61,267 nucleotides of DNA, taken from positions 1 through 61,267 of the forward strand of contig JAFDHO010000023.1 of NCBI GenBank assembly GCA_019308745.1. The letters are read 5' to 3'. This DNA comes from Deltaproteobacteria bacterium (GTDB lineage: Bacteria > Desulfobacterota > DSM-4660 > Desulfatiglandales > HGW-15). Positions 35,797 through 45,162 of this stretch are shown in pieces. The position numbers and the translations under genes are program-made. The notes under the pieces are model-generated. The model had not been told where the DNA came from, ran no database searches, and was given only the letters and a program-made list of their open reading frames with translations. How positions within the stretch are numbered: position 1 is the stretch's first letter; each line of letters starts with the position of its first letter.

Positions 35797-36701
35797 CCGA
35801 TGACCCTGATCTCTGGTTCCAGTTCTATGCCCGTTCGCTCCTTGACCGTCCTTCGGGCCAACTCCATCAAGCGGAGGAAGTCCCGTGCCCTGGCCCCGCC
35901 TGTATTGACAATGAAATTTGCGTGCTTTGGCGAGATCATGGCCCCTCCTGCCTTCCTGCCCTTTAGTCCGGACTCTTCAATCAGCCTTCCGGCAAAATCA
36001 CCCGATGGGTTCTTGAAAACCGATCCGCAACTGGGATACCCCAGGGGTTGCCTTTCCCTTCGACTCCTCAGATTTCGAGATATCTTCAGCGCTATCCTCT
36101 CGGGCTCCCCGGGCCTTAGCCTCATAGTAGCCATGGTAATGATGGCCCCCTTGGGAAGAGAAAGGGACCTGTAAGAGAATTCCAGTTCCGCGGCCTTTAG
36201 GGTCTTTGACTCCCCGCCGGGCAGCACGACCCGCACTTCTTCCGTCAAACCGCCGAACTCACACCCGAAGGCGCCTGCATTCATGGCGATAGCGCCGCCG
36301 ACCGTCCCCGGAATCCCTGCCAAGAACTCGAGACCCCCAAGGCCGCGGCTCCTGCAAAAGTCAAGGAGCTTGCCAAGGGCCAGTCCCGCACCCGCCCTTA
36401 CCTTGTCTCTGCTCTCTTCGAGGTCCTCTACTTGGGAGAGCTTCCCCTCGAGGACAATCACCACTCCCCTGAATCCCCTGTCCGTGACCAGGACGTTGCT
36501 TCCCTTACCCAATGGAAAGTAAGGGATATGCTGCTCGGTAAGGAATACGACCAAGTCCTCGAGCGCCGCCGTGTGCCTCACGCGGCACAGGGCATCCACC
36601 TTGCCCCCGACACCTGCCACCGTGAACCTGCTCATGGGGTAATCAAACTCCGCTGCCCCGTCCACGATGGCGACGATTCGGTCCTTTTGCCAATGGTTCA
36701 A
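35793..36701 (-). CDS. murB: UDP-N-acetylenolpyruvoylglucosamine reductase
   Basis: FAD enzyme that reduces enolpyruvyl-UDP-GlcNAc to UDP-MurNAc with NADPH. FAD-binding motifs: LGKGSNVLVTDRGFRGVVIV and GLEFLAGIPGTVGGAIAMNA. The catalytic Ser is in GYPSCGSVFKNP and the Glu near the end in GIELEPEIRVIG. At 302 residues it is a type II (short) MurB. It starts with TTG at 36701 a few bases after AGAGGA. Its place between murC and ftsQ, where E. coli has ddl, is common outside gammaproteobacteria; no ddl is in the cluster. Confidence 0.95.
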   Translation of the reverse strand: MNHWQKDRIVAIVDGAAEFDYPMSRFTVAGVGGKVDALCRVRHTAALEDLVVFLTEQHIPYFPLGKGSNVLVTDRGFRGVVIVLEGKLSQVEDLEESRDKVRAGAGLALGKLLDFCRSRGLGGLEFLAGIPGTVGGAIAMNAGAFGCEFGGLTEEVRVVLPGGESKTLKAAELEFSYRSLSLPKGAIITMATMRLRPGEPERIALKISRNLRSRRERQPLGYPSCGSVFKNPSGDFAGRLIEESGLKGRKAGGAMISPKHANFIVNTGGARARDFLRLMELARRTVKERTGIELEPEIRVIG

Positions 36702-36800
36702 GGGTCCTCTGGCTCCCCCCTTCAGCTATGAATCAATACCGAATGCTTATCTTTTTGAAGCTCCCGGTATTGGCGCGAAAACGTGGCCTCCCGTTTCTGC

Positions 36801-38177
36801 TCAAAGTCTTTCCAAAAACATCTCTCCCACCTGGTGGATGTCACCGGCTCCAAGGGTGATCACAACATCCCCTCCCAGGGCCCTCTCCAGAAGAATCTCC
36901 AGTGCCTCCTCCGGGCCTCTGCAAGGGATGACTTCCTTGTGACCGTGTTCCTTGATCCCCCTGCACAACCATTCCGAATTCACCCCTTGGATCGGGGGCT
37001 CTCCTGCGGAGTAAATGGGGGTCACCAGAAGGACATCCGCCTCGTTGAAACTGATCACGAAACGTTCAAAGAGGGCCTTCGTTCGTGTGTACCTGTGAGG
37101 CTGAAATACGACCACGATCCGCCTCTCCGGCCAGCTCTCCTTCGCCGTCTCGATGGTGGCCGTAATCTCCGTGGGATGGTGGCCGTAATCGTCGAGGACA
37201 AGGATTCCCCTTTTCTCACCCTTGACCTGAAACCGTCTTGCCAACCCGCCCAGGTTGCGTAATCCCTTCCTGATGTCCTCCATGGTCAATTCCAGCTCGA
37301 GGCCCACTGATATGGCTGCCAGGGCATTCAAGACGTTATGTACGCCGGGCATGCCCACCAGGACTCGCCCGAGAGACTCGGACCGGCTGACCACGTCGAA
37401 ACTGACCTCCAATCGACACTGTTCTATCTCTCTCGCACTTACGTCTGCCTGCCTGTTCAACCCATAGGTCCTGTATCTTTTCCGCAAATTGGGGATGACC
37501 CCCTGGATTTCTTCGTTATCCAGACATAGGACCGCAAGACCGTAGAAGGGGATCTTATTAATAAAATTGACAAAGGTCTTGCGGAGCCTGTCCATGTCAC
37601 CATAGTGTTCGACATGCTCTTCGTCGATGTTTGTTACAACGGCGATGGTAGGAGAAAGGAGTATGAACGAACCATCGCTCTCGTCGGATTCTGCCACCAG
37701 GATGTCACCCTGCCCCAGCTTCGCATTGGAGCCTCCCCATATATCGAGCCTTCCCCCTATCACAACAGTTGGGTCCAGGCTTCCAGCCGTCAGAATGGAA
37801 GCGATCATAGAAGTCGTGGTCGTCTTTCCGTGCGCGCCCGCCACTGCGATACCATACTTGAGACGCATGAGCTCGGCGAGCATTTCAGCCCTTGAAATCA
37901 CCGGGATTGCCCTGTCCTTTGCTTCCATGATTTCGGGATTATCCTCCGGCACGGCCGAGGAAAACACGACGACGTCGGCTTCCCCTGTGTTTCCCCTATC
38001 GTGCTTGGAAAATATCTTACCCCCCATGAGCGATAGGCGTTTTGTGGCGGAGGACTCCTTTATATCTGATCCGCTGACCTCATAACCCAAGTTGATGAGG
38101 AGTTCCGCTATCCCGCTCATGCCGATTCCGCCTATCCCAACGAGATGGATATGTTTTGTTTTTCCGAAAGTCTTCAT
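36801..38177 (-). CDS. murC: UDP-N-acetylmuramate--L-alanine ligase
   Basis: Mur ligase adding L-Ala to UDP-MurNAc. The N-terminal Rossmann signature is HLVGIGGIGMSGIAELL, the ATP loop VAGAHGKTTTTSMIASI, the Mg-site Glu in ESDESDGSF, and the C-terminal domain begins near GILVLDDYGHHPTEI. 458 residues, normal. The start is ATG 38177 just after the murG stop (TAAGTGATG). About 100 bases separate it from murB. Confidence 0.96.
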   Translation of the reverse strand: MKTFGKTKHIHLVGIGGIGMSGIAELLINLGYEVSGSDIKESSATKRLSLMGGKIFSKHDRGNTGEADVVVFSSAVPEDNPEIMEAKDRAIPVISRAEMLAELMRLKYGIAVAGAHGKTTTTSMIASILTAGSLDPTVVIGGRLDIWGGSNAKLGQGDILVAESDESDGSFILLSPTIAVVTNIDEEHVEHYGDMDRLRKTFVNFINKIPFYGLAVLCLDNEEIQGVIPNLRKRYRTYGLNRQADVSAREIEQCRLEVSFDVVSRSESLGRVLVGMPGVHNVLNALAAISVGLELELTMEDIRKGLRNLGGLARRFQVKGEKRGILVLDDYGHHPTEITATIETAKESWPERRIVVVFQPHRYTRTKALFERFVISFNEADVLLVTPIYSAGEPPIQGVNSEWLCRGIKEHGHKEVIPCRGPEEALEILLERALGGDVVITLGAGDIHQVGEMFLERL

Positions 38178-38180
38178 CAC

Positions 38181-39269
38181 TTATTCTTTTGTCATCTCTA
38201 AGAGGAAATCCACGATGACCCTTGTCGCATCGGGTCGTCCCACTCCCTTTGCGAGCCTTCCCATCTCTGCCAGATCCTCCCTGTTGCTCATGTACTCCGT
38301 CAGAAGATCAGCCAGCTTCTCTCCACTCAATCCGTCTTCGAGAATCACGCGGGCGCCTCCCACCCGCGCCAGCATCTGTGCGTTGGTCTCCTGATGTCTG
38401 TTTGCAGCGTGGGGGTAAGGGACCAAGATAGACGGCTTTCCCAGGGCAGCCAATTCCGATATGGTGGTAGCCCCTGCCCTGCTGACAACGAGGTCGGCCC
38501 TCCGATAGGCTGATCCCATGTCCATGATAAAGGGAGTGACATCCCCCTGGACACCGAGTTCGAGGTATCCCTTCAGGACCCTTTCATAATCCGCCTCCCC
38601 CGTCTGGTGAATGACCCGGGGTACCCTTCCCCGAGCCCTCAGGACTTCCAGTGCGGCCAGGAATGCACTGTTGACCGCCCGCGCCCCTTGACTGCCGCCT
38701 ACGACGAGAACCGTAAAACCCTTCTGATCCTCCCCGTCAATGGCTCTTTCTCCGACCAGTTCTTCTCTGACGGGATTGCCCGTCAAGAAGATCCTTCCCC
38801 CTGAAAAGTGCCGCCTGCTGTCTTCAAAGGAGATAAAGACCCTGTCCACGATCCTGCACAGGATGCGATTTGTGAGGCCCGGAAAGGAATTTTGCTCATG
38901 TATCGCGGAAGGGATTCCCATGACCCGCGCTGCCAAGCAAACGGGACCGGAAGAATACCCGCCGACTCCCAGCACAACATCCGGGGAGAATCCTTTCATG
39001 ATGGAGACCGATTGAAAGAAACTCTTTGGTAATTTCATGATCGTACCTAGCATTCCTCTCCAGCCACGGCCTTTCAATCCCTCAATGGCGATGGATGATT
39101 GCCTGAATCCTTCCCGGGAAAGGATCCTTGATTCCATCCTCCGCCGCCCGGTAATAAAGAGGATTTCTGAATCACGGAACCTTCTGGAGACTTCCTCTGC
39201 CACAGCTATACCGGGGAACAAGTGACCGCCGGTACCGCCGCCTGCAATGATAAGCCTTACTCCTTTAAT
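38181..39269 (-). CDS. murG: MurG glycosyltransferase (probable ATT start)
   Basis: Adds GlcNAc to lipid I to form lipid II at the inner face of the membrane. The GT-B signature GGGTGGHLFPGIAVAEE is near the N-terminus; VGGYSSGPVCLAARVMGIPS, VVGGSQGARAVN and the donor site GATTISELAALGKPSILVPYP follow. The start is odd: a strong Shine-Dalgarno AAGGAGGT (complement of 39280-39287) is followed by an out-of-frame ATG and then, ten bases on and in frame, ATT at 39269, giving I/M-KGVRLIIAGGGTGGH, exactly the family's N-terminal length. Earlier in-frame TTGs (39332, 39290) lie within or at the end of ftsW and have no ribosome binding site. Confidence 0.9.
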   Translation of the reverse strand: MKGVRLIIAGGGTGGHLFPGIAVAEEVSRRFRDSEILFITGRRRMESRILSREGFRQSSIAIEGLKGRGWRGMLGTIMKLPKSFFQSVSIMKGFSPDVVLGVGGYSSGPVCLAARVMGIPSAIHEQNSFPGLTNRILCRIVDRVFISFEDSRRHFSGGRIFLTGNPVREELVGERAIDGEDQKGFTVLVVGGSQGARAVNSAFLAALEVLRARGRVPRVIHQTGEADYERVLKGYLELGVQGDVTPFIMDMGSAYRRADLVVSRAGATTISELAALGKPSILVPYPHAANRHQETNAQMLARVGGARVILEDGLSGEKLADLLTEYMSNREDLAEMGRLAKGVGRPDATRVIVDFLLEMTKE

Positions 39270-39297
39270 GGGCCGACATACCTCCTTCAAAGAGCAC

Positions 39298-40401
39298 TCA
39301 GTTGCTCGATGAGATGCTGAGTAGAATCCCAATGCTAAAAAGGGTCATCACCAGCGAAGAACCTCCGTAGCTGATCAAGGGAAGTGTCAGTCCCTTGGTC
39401 GGCAAGAGGCCCAGCACGACCCCCATATTTACGAGCACCTGAAGCCCCATCATCAAACTGATCCCTGTTGCGAGATAAGTGTCGTAGATTTCACTGGCGT
39501 TCAAGGCTATTCTGATACCCCTGACGATCAAGACAGCAAACAGAATGACAACAAGGGTCAGTCCGACCAGGCCCAGTTCCTCGCCCAGAATTGCAAGGAT
39601 GAAATCCGTATGGGGTTCGGGTAGATAGAACAGCTTCTGTTTGCTGTTCCCGAGCCCCACCCCCAAGAGCCCCCCGGATCCCAAGGCCAGGAAGGAATGG
39701 ATGATTTGAAATCCCAGACCATCCGGGTCTTGCCATGGATTGAGGAAGGCCCACCAACGCCGCAACCTGTAATTCTCCTGCCAAACGAGCCATAGCAGGA
39801 TAGGGGCGAAGAGGACCAGGGTAAAGAAAAGCTGAAAGATATTGACACCACCAACGAAGAGAAGCACCAATACCCAGCAGCCTATAATAACAGACGTGCC
39901 CAGATCGGGCTGGAGCAGGATAAGGGTCATAAAGATCCCCGAAACGAGTAGGTGAGGGAGAAAACCCCTTGAAAAGACCCCCATGTTCGGCCCCTTCTTT
40001 GCCATGGAGTATGCTATGTAAATGCTCAGGGCCAGCTTGGCCAGTTCCGAAGGTTGGAAGGAAAGATCACCATACCTGAGCCACCGGCTCGAACCGCCCA
40101 CCTTCGCGGAGATGCCTGGGATCAGGAGGAGCACGAGCAGTAGCAGGCTGAGTACAAGTACGGGATAGACCAATTTCCTGTACAGGGCAGTAGGAATATT
40201 CTTCGCCACAATCATGAGGCCGATACCGACCAAACAGAAGATCCCCTGCCTTTTCAGGTAGAAGTAGCTGTCTCCCCATCTGTGCTCGGCAAGGAAGGAA
40301 CTCGCACTGTAGGTGGCCACCAGCCCCAGCACCAGGAGCATCAGTGTCGGTACAAGCAGGATGTAGTCGTAACTCTGATCTGCCTGATCTTTACCTGCCA
40401 T
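39298..40401 (-). CDS. ftsW: Lipid II polymerase FtsW
   Basis: SEDS-family septal peptidoglycan glycosyltransferase, about 367 residues with ten hydrophobic segments. Family motifs: GGSSRWLRYGDLSFQPSELAK, LQPDLGTSVI, NYRLRRWWAFLNPWQDPDG, GLGNSKQKLFYLPEPHTDFI, and the last loop KGLTLPLISYGGSSLV. The reading frame is open far upstream inside murD, but the ATG at 40401 (MAGKDQADQSYDYILLVPTL) has AAAGG before it and overlaps the murD stop by 11 bases. Confidence 0.95.
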   Translation of the reverse strand: MAGKDQADQSYDYILLVPTLMLLVLGLVATYSASSFLAEHRWGDSYFYLKRQGIFCLVGIGLMIVAKNIPTALYRKLVYPVLVLSLLLLVLLLIPGISAKVGGSSRWLRYGDLSFQPSELAKLALSIYIAYSMAKKGPNMGVFSRGFLPHLLVSGIFMTLILLQPDLGTSVIIGCWVLVLLFVGGVNIFQLFFTLVLFAPILLWLVWQENYRLRRWWAFLNPWQDPDGLGFQIIHSFLALGSGGLLGVGLGNSKQKLFYLPEPHTDFILAILGEELGLVGLTLVVILFAVLIVRGIRIALNASEIYDTYLATGISLMMGLQVLVNMGVVLGLLPTKGLTLPLISYGGSSLVMTLFSIGILLSISSSN

Positions 40402-41752
40402 TTGACAACCTTTCCACTGCCTCTCTATAAACCCTTCCCCTGTGGGAGTAGTCCTTGAACATGTCAAAGCTTGAGCACGCGGGCGCCAGGAGCACAACAT
40501 CACCTTCCCTGGAGGAATCAAAGGCCCTGGATACGGCATCTTCCATAGTATCTGCCATGTCATAGGGCACTGATCCTTCGAGGGATCTGGCCAGTAATTC
40601 CCTGGATTCGCCCAAGAGAATCGCCCGCCGCACCCGTCTCTCGGCCGCCCTGACAAGGGATGAATACTCACCCCCCTTGTCTCTTCCCCCCGCGATGAGG
40701 ATGACCGGGCGATCGAAGCTGGATATTGACTCTACTGCGGCACTCACATTGGTTGCCTTAGAATCGTCATAAAAGGCCCTTCCCTCTATTTCCCTCACAA
40801 ATTCAAGCCTGTGGGACAGGCCTTTGAAATGATCGATCGCATGTTGTATTTTCTCGGGATCTATGCCAAGGGCCGTAGCACATAACAGGGAGGCCATGAG
40901 GTTCTCTAGGTTGTGCCTGCCGGGAAGCCTGAAATTGTCAAGGCGGAAGTGCTGCCCCTTGCTTCCCCCTAATCTAACGGTGACCCCCTCATCCTCCAGG
41001 TATGCGTGCCTGTTTTCACCTTTGCCCATTCCGAACCGCAGGACCGCCGCCACGCTCCCGGGGCCTACCCGGGACAGGATGGGGTCGTCATCATTGATGA
41101 TGGCCAAGTCGTCGGGCCCTTGGTTCTTACATATCTTGAGCTTGGATCGAACATAAGCGTCAAAATCCCGATACCTATCCAGGTGATCGGGAGTTATGTT
41201 CAAAAGGATGGAAACATGGGGAGCAAAGTCGTCCATCGTATCAAGTTGAAAGCTGCTTACTTCAATAACCGCGTAGTCCGCCCCTTTGCCCTCCGATAGG
41301 CACTCTATGAGGGGGGTGCCAATGTTCCCTCCGACAAAGACGCTGATTCCTGCTTCCCTGAAAATGCTGCCTATGAGGGAGGTGGTGGTTGATTTGCCGT
41401 TGGTCCCGGTGATAGCAACAATGGGAATATCAATCAACGTGGCTGCAAGACCCATCTCGCATATAACCGGTATCCCCCGTCCCCTTGCCAGCCTCAGGGG
41501 TCCCAAGTCCGGCGGCACTCCCGGGCTTACTATGATCAAATCCGCACCTAGGAACGTTTCTTCCCTGTGGGAGCCGGTTTCGAGCTCCACACCGAGGGCG
41601 GCCAGGTCACGGACGAGTTCCCGGTCCAATTCGGAAAGGTGCCTTACCTCGCTGACCTTGACGCTGGCCCCTCTCTCGGCCAACCAGCGAGAGACAGAAG
41701 AGCCGGATTTGCCGAGGCCTACGACAATAATCTTTTTGCCAACAAAGTCCAT
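40391..41752 (-). CDS. murD: UDP-N-acetylmuramoyl-L-alanine--D-glutamate ligase
   Basis: Adds D-Glu to UDP-MurNAc-L-Ala. It has the N-terminal dinucleotide-like IIVVGLGKSGSSVSRWLAER, ATP loop VAITGTNGKSTTTSLIG, EVSSFQLDT acidic segment, NITPDHLDRY, and FYDDSKATNVSAAVESI with the Lys/Asn of the C-terminal domain. 453 residues. Its ATG lies inside the end of a small upstream open frame (41719-41997). Confidence 0.96.
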   Translation of the reverse strand: MDFVGKKIIVVGLGKSGSSVSRWLAERGASVKVSEVRHLSELDRELVRDLAALGVELETGSHREETFLGADLIIVSPGVPPDLGPLRLARGRGIPVICEMGLAATLIDIPIVAITGTNGKSTTTSLIGSIFREAGISVFVGGNIGTPLIECLSEGKGADYAVIEVSSFQLDTMDDFAPHVSILLNITPDHLDRYRDFDAYVRSKLKICKNQGPDDLAIINDDDPILSRVGPGSVAAVLRFGMGKGENRHAYLEDEGVTVRLGGSKGQHFRLDNFRLPGRHNLENLMASLLCATALGIDPEKIQHAIDHFKGLSHRLEFVREIEGRAFYDDSKATNVSAAVESISSFDRPVILIAGGRDKGGEYSSLVRAAERRVRRAILLGESRELLARSLEGSVPYDMADTMEDAVSRAFDSSREGDVVLLAPACSSFDMFKDYSHRGRVYREAVERLSNGR

Positions 41753-41997
41753 CTAACCCTGATCCCCTTTACGAAGGAGGAATAGAGGTGTCTCTCGTAC
41801 AAGATCCCCAGCCTCTTTGAAAGATGGGCACTCAAGCCCAAATCAATCAGCCGGCAATATACATGTAAAGGATTTGTCTTGTGTTGTACCCAACCCCTGT
41901 AAATCTTCATCTGTAACCTTTCCGTATATGTTTTTTGCCATGCAACGGCCAAGGCCCTGCAATCCCTTCCAAGGTTGGTAGATGCCGGATTCATCAT
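41719..41997 (-). CDS. Candidate small protein inside the dcw cluster (92 aa)
   Basis: Not recognised with certainty. The frame runs with the cluster, starts ATGATG after AGGGGGTCTTC, and ends 34 bases into murD. The product is basic and helical (QKTYTERLQMKIYRGWVQHK, then NPLHVYCRLIDLGLSAHLSK and LYERHLYSSFVKGI). The regular amphipathic spacing, with a Cys, His and Trp, looks like real protein rather than random frame, and the ribosome binding site is good. It has no signal or membrane segment. If real, it would be an accessory gene between mraY and murD. Confidence 0.45.
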   Translation of the reverse strand: MMNPASTNLGRDCRALAVAWQKTYTERLQMKIYRGWVQHKTNPLHVYCRLIDLGLSAHLSKRLGILYERHLYSSFVKGIRVRWTLLAKRLLS

Positions 41998-42553
41998 GAA
42001 GACCCCCTGTGCGTCCGACCCTTCAGCCCAAAAAGGCTCTCAAAACACTGAAGCGTGCCTCAGCCCCACCCCAGGCCGAGACCAATGACGCTACCCGCAG
42101 CAAGCTGCGGGGTATTGTCGCGAAGGGGAATAAGTCATGCGATCTTTTCCCTCTAAACCAAGGGAAGCTTCATCCTCATCTTGTGCCATAACTAAGTAGG
42201 CCTTTCCACGCCCGCATGAAGATGGGGCCTCGGTGGCAAGAGTATCGGATGTCCCGCCCTCCGCGGGATGCCTCGCCTAACTGACCGAGGGCAGCGAGCA
42301 GGCCGACCTTCCCTCTTGTTGGCCTTTCCTGTCCCTTCCTCTACCTGGTACTCCAACCTCCTTGGAGCCTTTCCCTGTTCCGGGTCGTCGTCCCCTCTCA
42401 CGGGCTGCGAAGACTAAGTCCTTGGTGAATTCCGCTCGGCTCTTGCCCCCCGCCGGCAGTCCCCTTTACTAGATCAGGGCCGTCCTCGCAGGCCTACGGA
42501 AACGGGCCTCGAAAGAAAAGACCGCATGCTTTTTCAAAGAACGAGACGGCTTC
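41998..42553. other. Unexplained 556-bp stretch between mraY and the small ORF
   Basis: The rest of the dcw cluster is packed with overlaps, so this gap is conspicuous. It is GC-rich, has several hairpins (GTCCCGCCCTCCGCGGGATG near 42249; CCCGCAGCAAGCTGCGGGG near 42094), and no frame on either strand resembles a known protein. It could be a structured RNA, a decayed mobile intron or other remnant. Confidence 0.45.
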
Positions 42554-43633
42554 TTACCTCAGCTTCAAGGTACTGATGGACAAAAGAGCCAGAATGATTG
42601 CGATGATCCAAAACCTGACCGTAACCTTGGTTTCGGGCCACCCCTTCAATTCAAAATGGTGATGGATGGGAGCCATCTTGAATATTCTCTGACCGCCAGT
42701 CATTTTGAAATAGGCCACCTGAAAGATTACGGAAAGGGTTTCAAACACGAAGATGCCCCCCACGAGGATGAGGACAATCTCCTGTTTTGTGACGACCGCG
42801 ACGGTCCCCAGCGTAGCGCCCAGGGGTATTGATCCCACGTCACCCATAAAAAGTTCGGCGGGATGGGCGTTGTACCAGAGGAAACCAAGCCCTGCTCCCA
42901 CGATGGCGCCGCACAGGATAGAAAGTTCGCCTGTCCCCGCTACATAGGGGATTTGCAGGTATGACGCGATCTTTACGTGACCGGCCAGATAAGAAAACAT
43001 CAAATAACTCGTGAATGCCACAATGATCGGACCTATGGCCAGTCCGTCCAGTCCATCCGTCAAGTTCACGGCATTGGATGCGCCCACGATGATGAAGACC
43101 GCTACGGGCACATATCCCCATCCGAGGTCGGGACTCACTGTCTTGAAGAAGGGTACGTTAAGCCTGGCATCAAAGCCGGGATACTTCTGCAGGACGAGGG
43201 CGACAACCAACGCAACGATTATTTGCAAAATGAATTTGGTCCTTACCTTCAATCCCCGACCATTTGTGCCCCCCACTTTCAAGTAGTCATCCAGGAACCC
43301 TATGAGGCCGAAGCAAATGATGACGAAGACGACCAGCATGACATAGATGTTTTGAAACTCCGCCCACAGTAACGTCGAGACAAGGATGACCGGTATGATC
43401 AGACACCCTCCCATGGTCGGAGTTCCTTCCTTGGACTTGTGGTTGGGCGGGCCATCCTCCCTGATTTGTTCTCCCACTTGCATCTTGCGTAGCTTTTTGA
43501 TCATCCAGGACCCGAACAGGAACACCAGGAGGAGAGATGTCAGGGTAGCAAGGATCGTCCTGAAGGTTATGTACCTGAAGACATTAAGCCACGAGATCTC
43601 CGTATGAAAAAAGTATATCAGTTTGAAAAGCAT
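42554..43633 (-). CDS. mraY: Phospho-N-acetylmuramoyl-pentapeptide transferase
   Basis: Polytopic enzyme making lipid I by moving phospho-MurNAc-pentapeptide onto undecaprenyl phosphate. Signatures: GPPNHKSKEGTPTMGG, GFLDDYLKV (catalytic DD), NAVNLTDGLDGLA, AHPAELFMGDVGSIPLG and the MAPIHHHFE histidine loop. 359 residues, about ten membrane segments. Start ATG 43633 after AGAAGG, 38 bases past murF. Confidence 0.97.
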   Translation of the reverse strand: MLFKLIYFFHTEISWLNVFRYITFRTILATLTSLLLVFLFGSWMIKKLRKMQVGEQIREDGPPNHKSKEGTPTMGGCLIIPVILVSTLLWAEFQNIYVMLVVFVIICFGLIGFLDDYLKVGGTNGRGLKVRTKFILQIIVALVVALVLQKYPGFDARLNVPFFKTVSPDLGWGYVPVAVFIIVGASNAVNLTDGLDGLAIGPIIVAFTSYLMFSYLAGHVKIASYLQIPYVAGTGELSILCGAIVGAGLGFLWYNAHPAELFMGDVGSIPLGATLGTVAVVTKQEIVLILVGGIFVFETLSVIFQVAYFKMTGGQRIFKMAPIHHHFELKGWPETKVTVRFWIIAIILALLSISTLKLR

Positions 43634-43671
43634 CTTTGCCTTCTCGTCTCCCTTGTTCTCGCACCGTCAGA

Positions 43672-45078
43672 TCACTGGGCCTTCAGCCTCTCCGCAACCC
43701 TATCCAAACCTACCTTGCGCGAGCCCTTCAAGAATACCAGGTCTCCACCCCTCATTCTTTCCCTCAACGCATCTACCATTTCCCCGTGATCTCTCACCAC
43801 TGCCGTTCTTTCCCTGGGGAATCCCTTGTCAAGGGCACCTCTAATCATGTCCTCGGCATAGTCCCCCAAGGCAGCGAAGTATGCGGCACCCAGTTCCGCA
43901 ACCATACTGCCGGCCTCCAGATGTGCCTCCCTCGCATTTTCCCCCAGTTCAAGCATGTCTCCAAGTCCTATGATGATTCGTCCACCATCGGCTGCCAGGG
44001 CCTCTACCGATTCCATTGCCGCCTTGAGGGAGGCAGGATTCGAATTATAAGTGTCATCCACCAGGACTGCGCCGTTCTCAAGTCTCGTGACCATGAACCG
44101 TCCCGGCATGCCCCGATAGTTCTCCAGCCCCTTGACGACGTTTTCAAGTGGCTCCCCCATGCAAAGGGCGATGGCTGCGGCAGCGAGGGCATTGTAGATA
44201 TTGTGCTGACCAGGAACCCTCAGGCGAATCTTTGCCTCTTCTCCCTGGAAGCGAAGCCTAAAGGCGACACCTTCCGGTCCCATATCCTCAGCCCCATGGC
44301 CCCGGACATCATTGTCTCTTCCGAGTCCAAAGGTTAAGAACTCCCTGCCAAAGGGGGCCGCCGTCTCCATCAAGAGGTTATCATCACCGTTCAGAATGGC
44401 CTGACTCCTCCGGGATATCTTGGTCAGCAGCTCGGTCTTCGCCCTTGCAACCCCGGCCAGATCCCCCACCCCTTCAAGATGGGCCCTTCCTATTCTGGTG
44501 ATCAATCCTACATCCGGATCTGCAATCTCTGTTAGCCGGGCGATCTCCCCAGGCTGGTTCATACCCATTTCCAGAACCGCCCTCCTCTGCTCCGGTCTGA
44601 GGCCCAGGATTGTCAGAGGGAGCCCGATGAGGTTGTTGAAATTACCCTTGTTCTTTAGGGGTTCGTCCCTCAGGCTGAGGATCTCCCAAGCCATTTCCTT
44701 CGTGCTCGTCTTACCGACACTCCCGGTGATGACCGCAACTCGCACGGCGTGTTCCTTTCGCCACCAGTTGGCCAAATCACCCAGAGCCCTTAAGGTATCG
44801 GCGACCATCAGCAGGGGGGTATCCTTCTTCCCTGGTAATCTTCCCGAAACATCCCTGTCAGCGACCACACAGGAAGCCCCCCGTGCGACTGCCTGGTCCA
44901 CGAAATCGTGGCCGTCGAATCTTTCCCCTTTCAAGGCCCAGAAGGCTTCCCCAGGCCCCATCTGCCTCGTATCCGTGCTCAACCCCTGGACCACCGTGTC
45001 CCCTGCCCCGGAAACCATGCGCCCCCCGATCACATCCGCGATCTCACTGACCCTTATTCTCCCCCACATTGCCGCCAT
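43672..45078 (-). CDS. murF: UDP-N-acetylmuramoyl-tripeptide--D-Ala-D-Ala ligase
   Basis: Adds the D-Ala-D-Ala dipeptide. N-terminal substrate fold (VVQGLSTDTRQMGPGEAFWA, FDGHDFVDQAV), ATP loop VITGSVGKTSTKEM, EMGMNQPGEI, and C-terminal VDDTYNSNPASLKAAMESV. I choose the ATG at 45078 (MAAMWGRIRVSEIAD) with AGGA six bases before; an in-frame GTG at 45123 adds 15 basic residues but its purine run abuts the codon. Confidence 0.94.
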   Translation of the reverse strand: MAAMWGRIRVSEIADVIGGRMVSGAGDTVVQGLSTDTRQMGPGEAFWALKGERFDGHDFVDQAVARGASCVVADRDVSGRLPGKKDTPLLMVADTLRALGDLANWWRKEHAVRVAVITGSVGKTSTKEMAWEILSLRDEPLKNKGNFNNLIGLPLTILGLRPEQRRAVLEMGMNQPGEIARLTEIADPDVGLITRIGRAHLEGVGDLAGVARAKTELLTKISRRSQAILNGDDNLLMETAAPFGREFLTFGLGRDNDVRGHGAEDMGPEGVAFRLRFQGEEAKIRLRVPGQHNIYNALAAAAIALCMGEPLENVVKGLENYRGMPGRFMVTRLENGAVLVDDTYNSNPASLKAAMESVEALAADGGRIIIGLGDMLELGENAREAHLEAGSMVAELGAAYFAALGDYAEDMIRGALDKGFPRERTAVVRDHGEMVDALRERMRGGDLVFLKGSRKVGLDRVAERLKAQ

Positions 45079-45162
45079 CTCAGTTCCTGGCCGGGCTTTC
45101 TTTCTTCTTCTTGACGCCGGCACCCCTTACAATCCCCCGATCCAAGGCAGGCATCGACGTGC

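Noticed and set aside
42192-42401. RNase P RNA or group II intron in the mraY-murD gap
   Set aside because: Some purine-rich strings (GAGGAAGGGACAGGAAAGG) recall such RNAs, but the conserved cores of RNase P RNA and intron domain V are not found.
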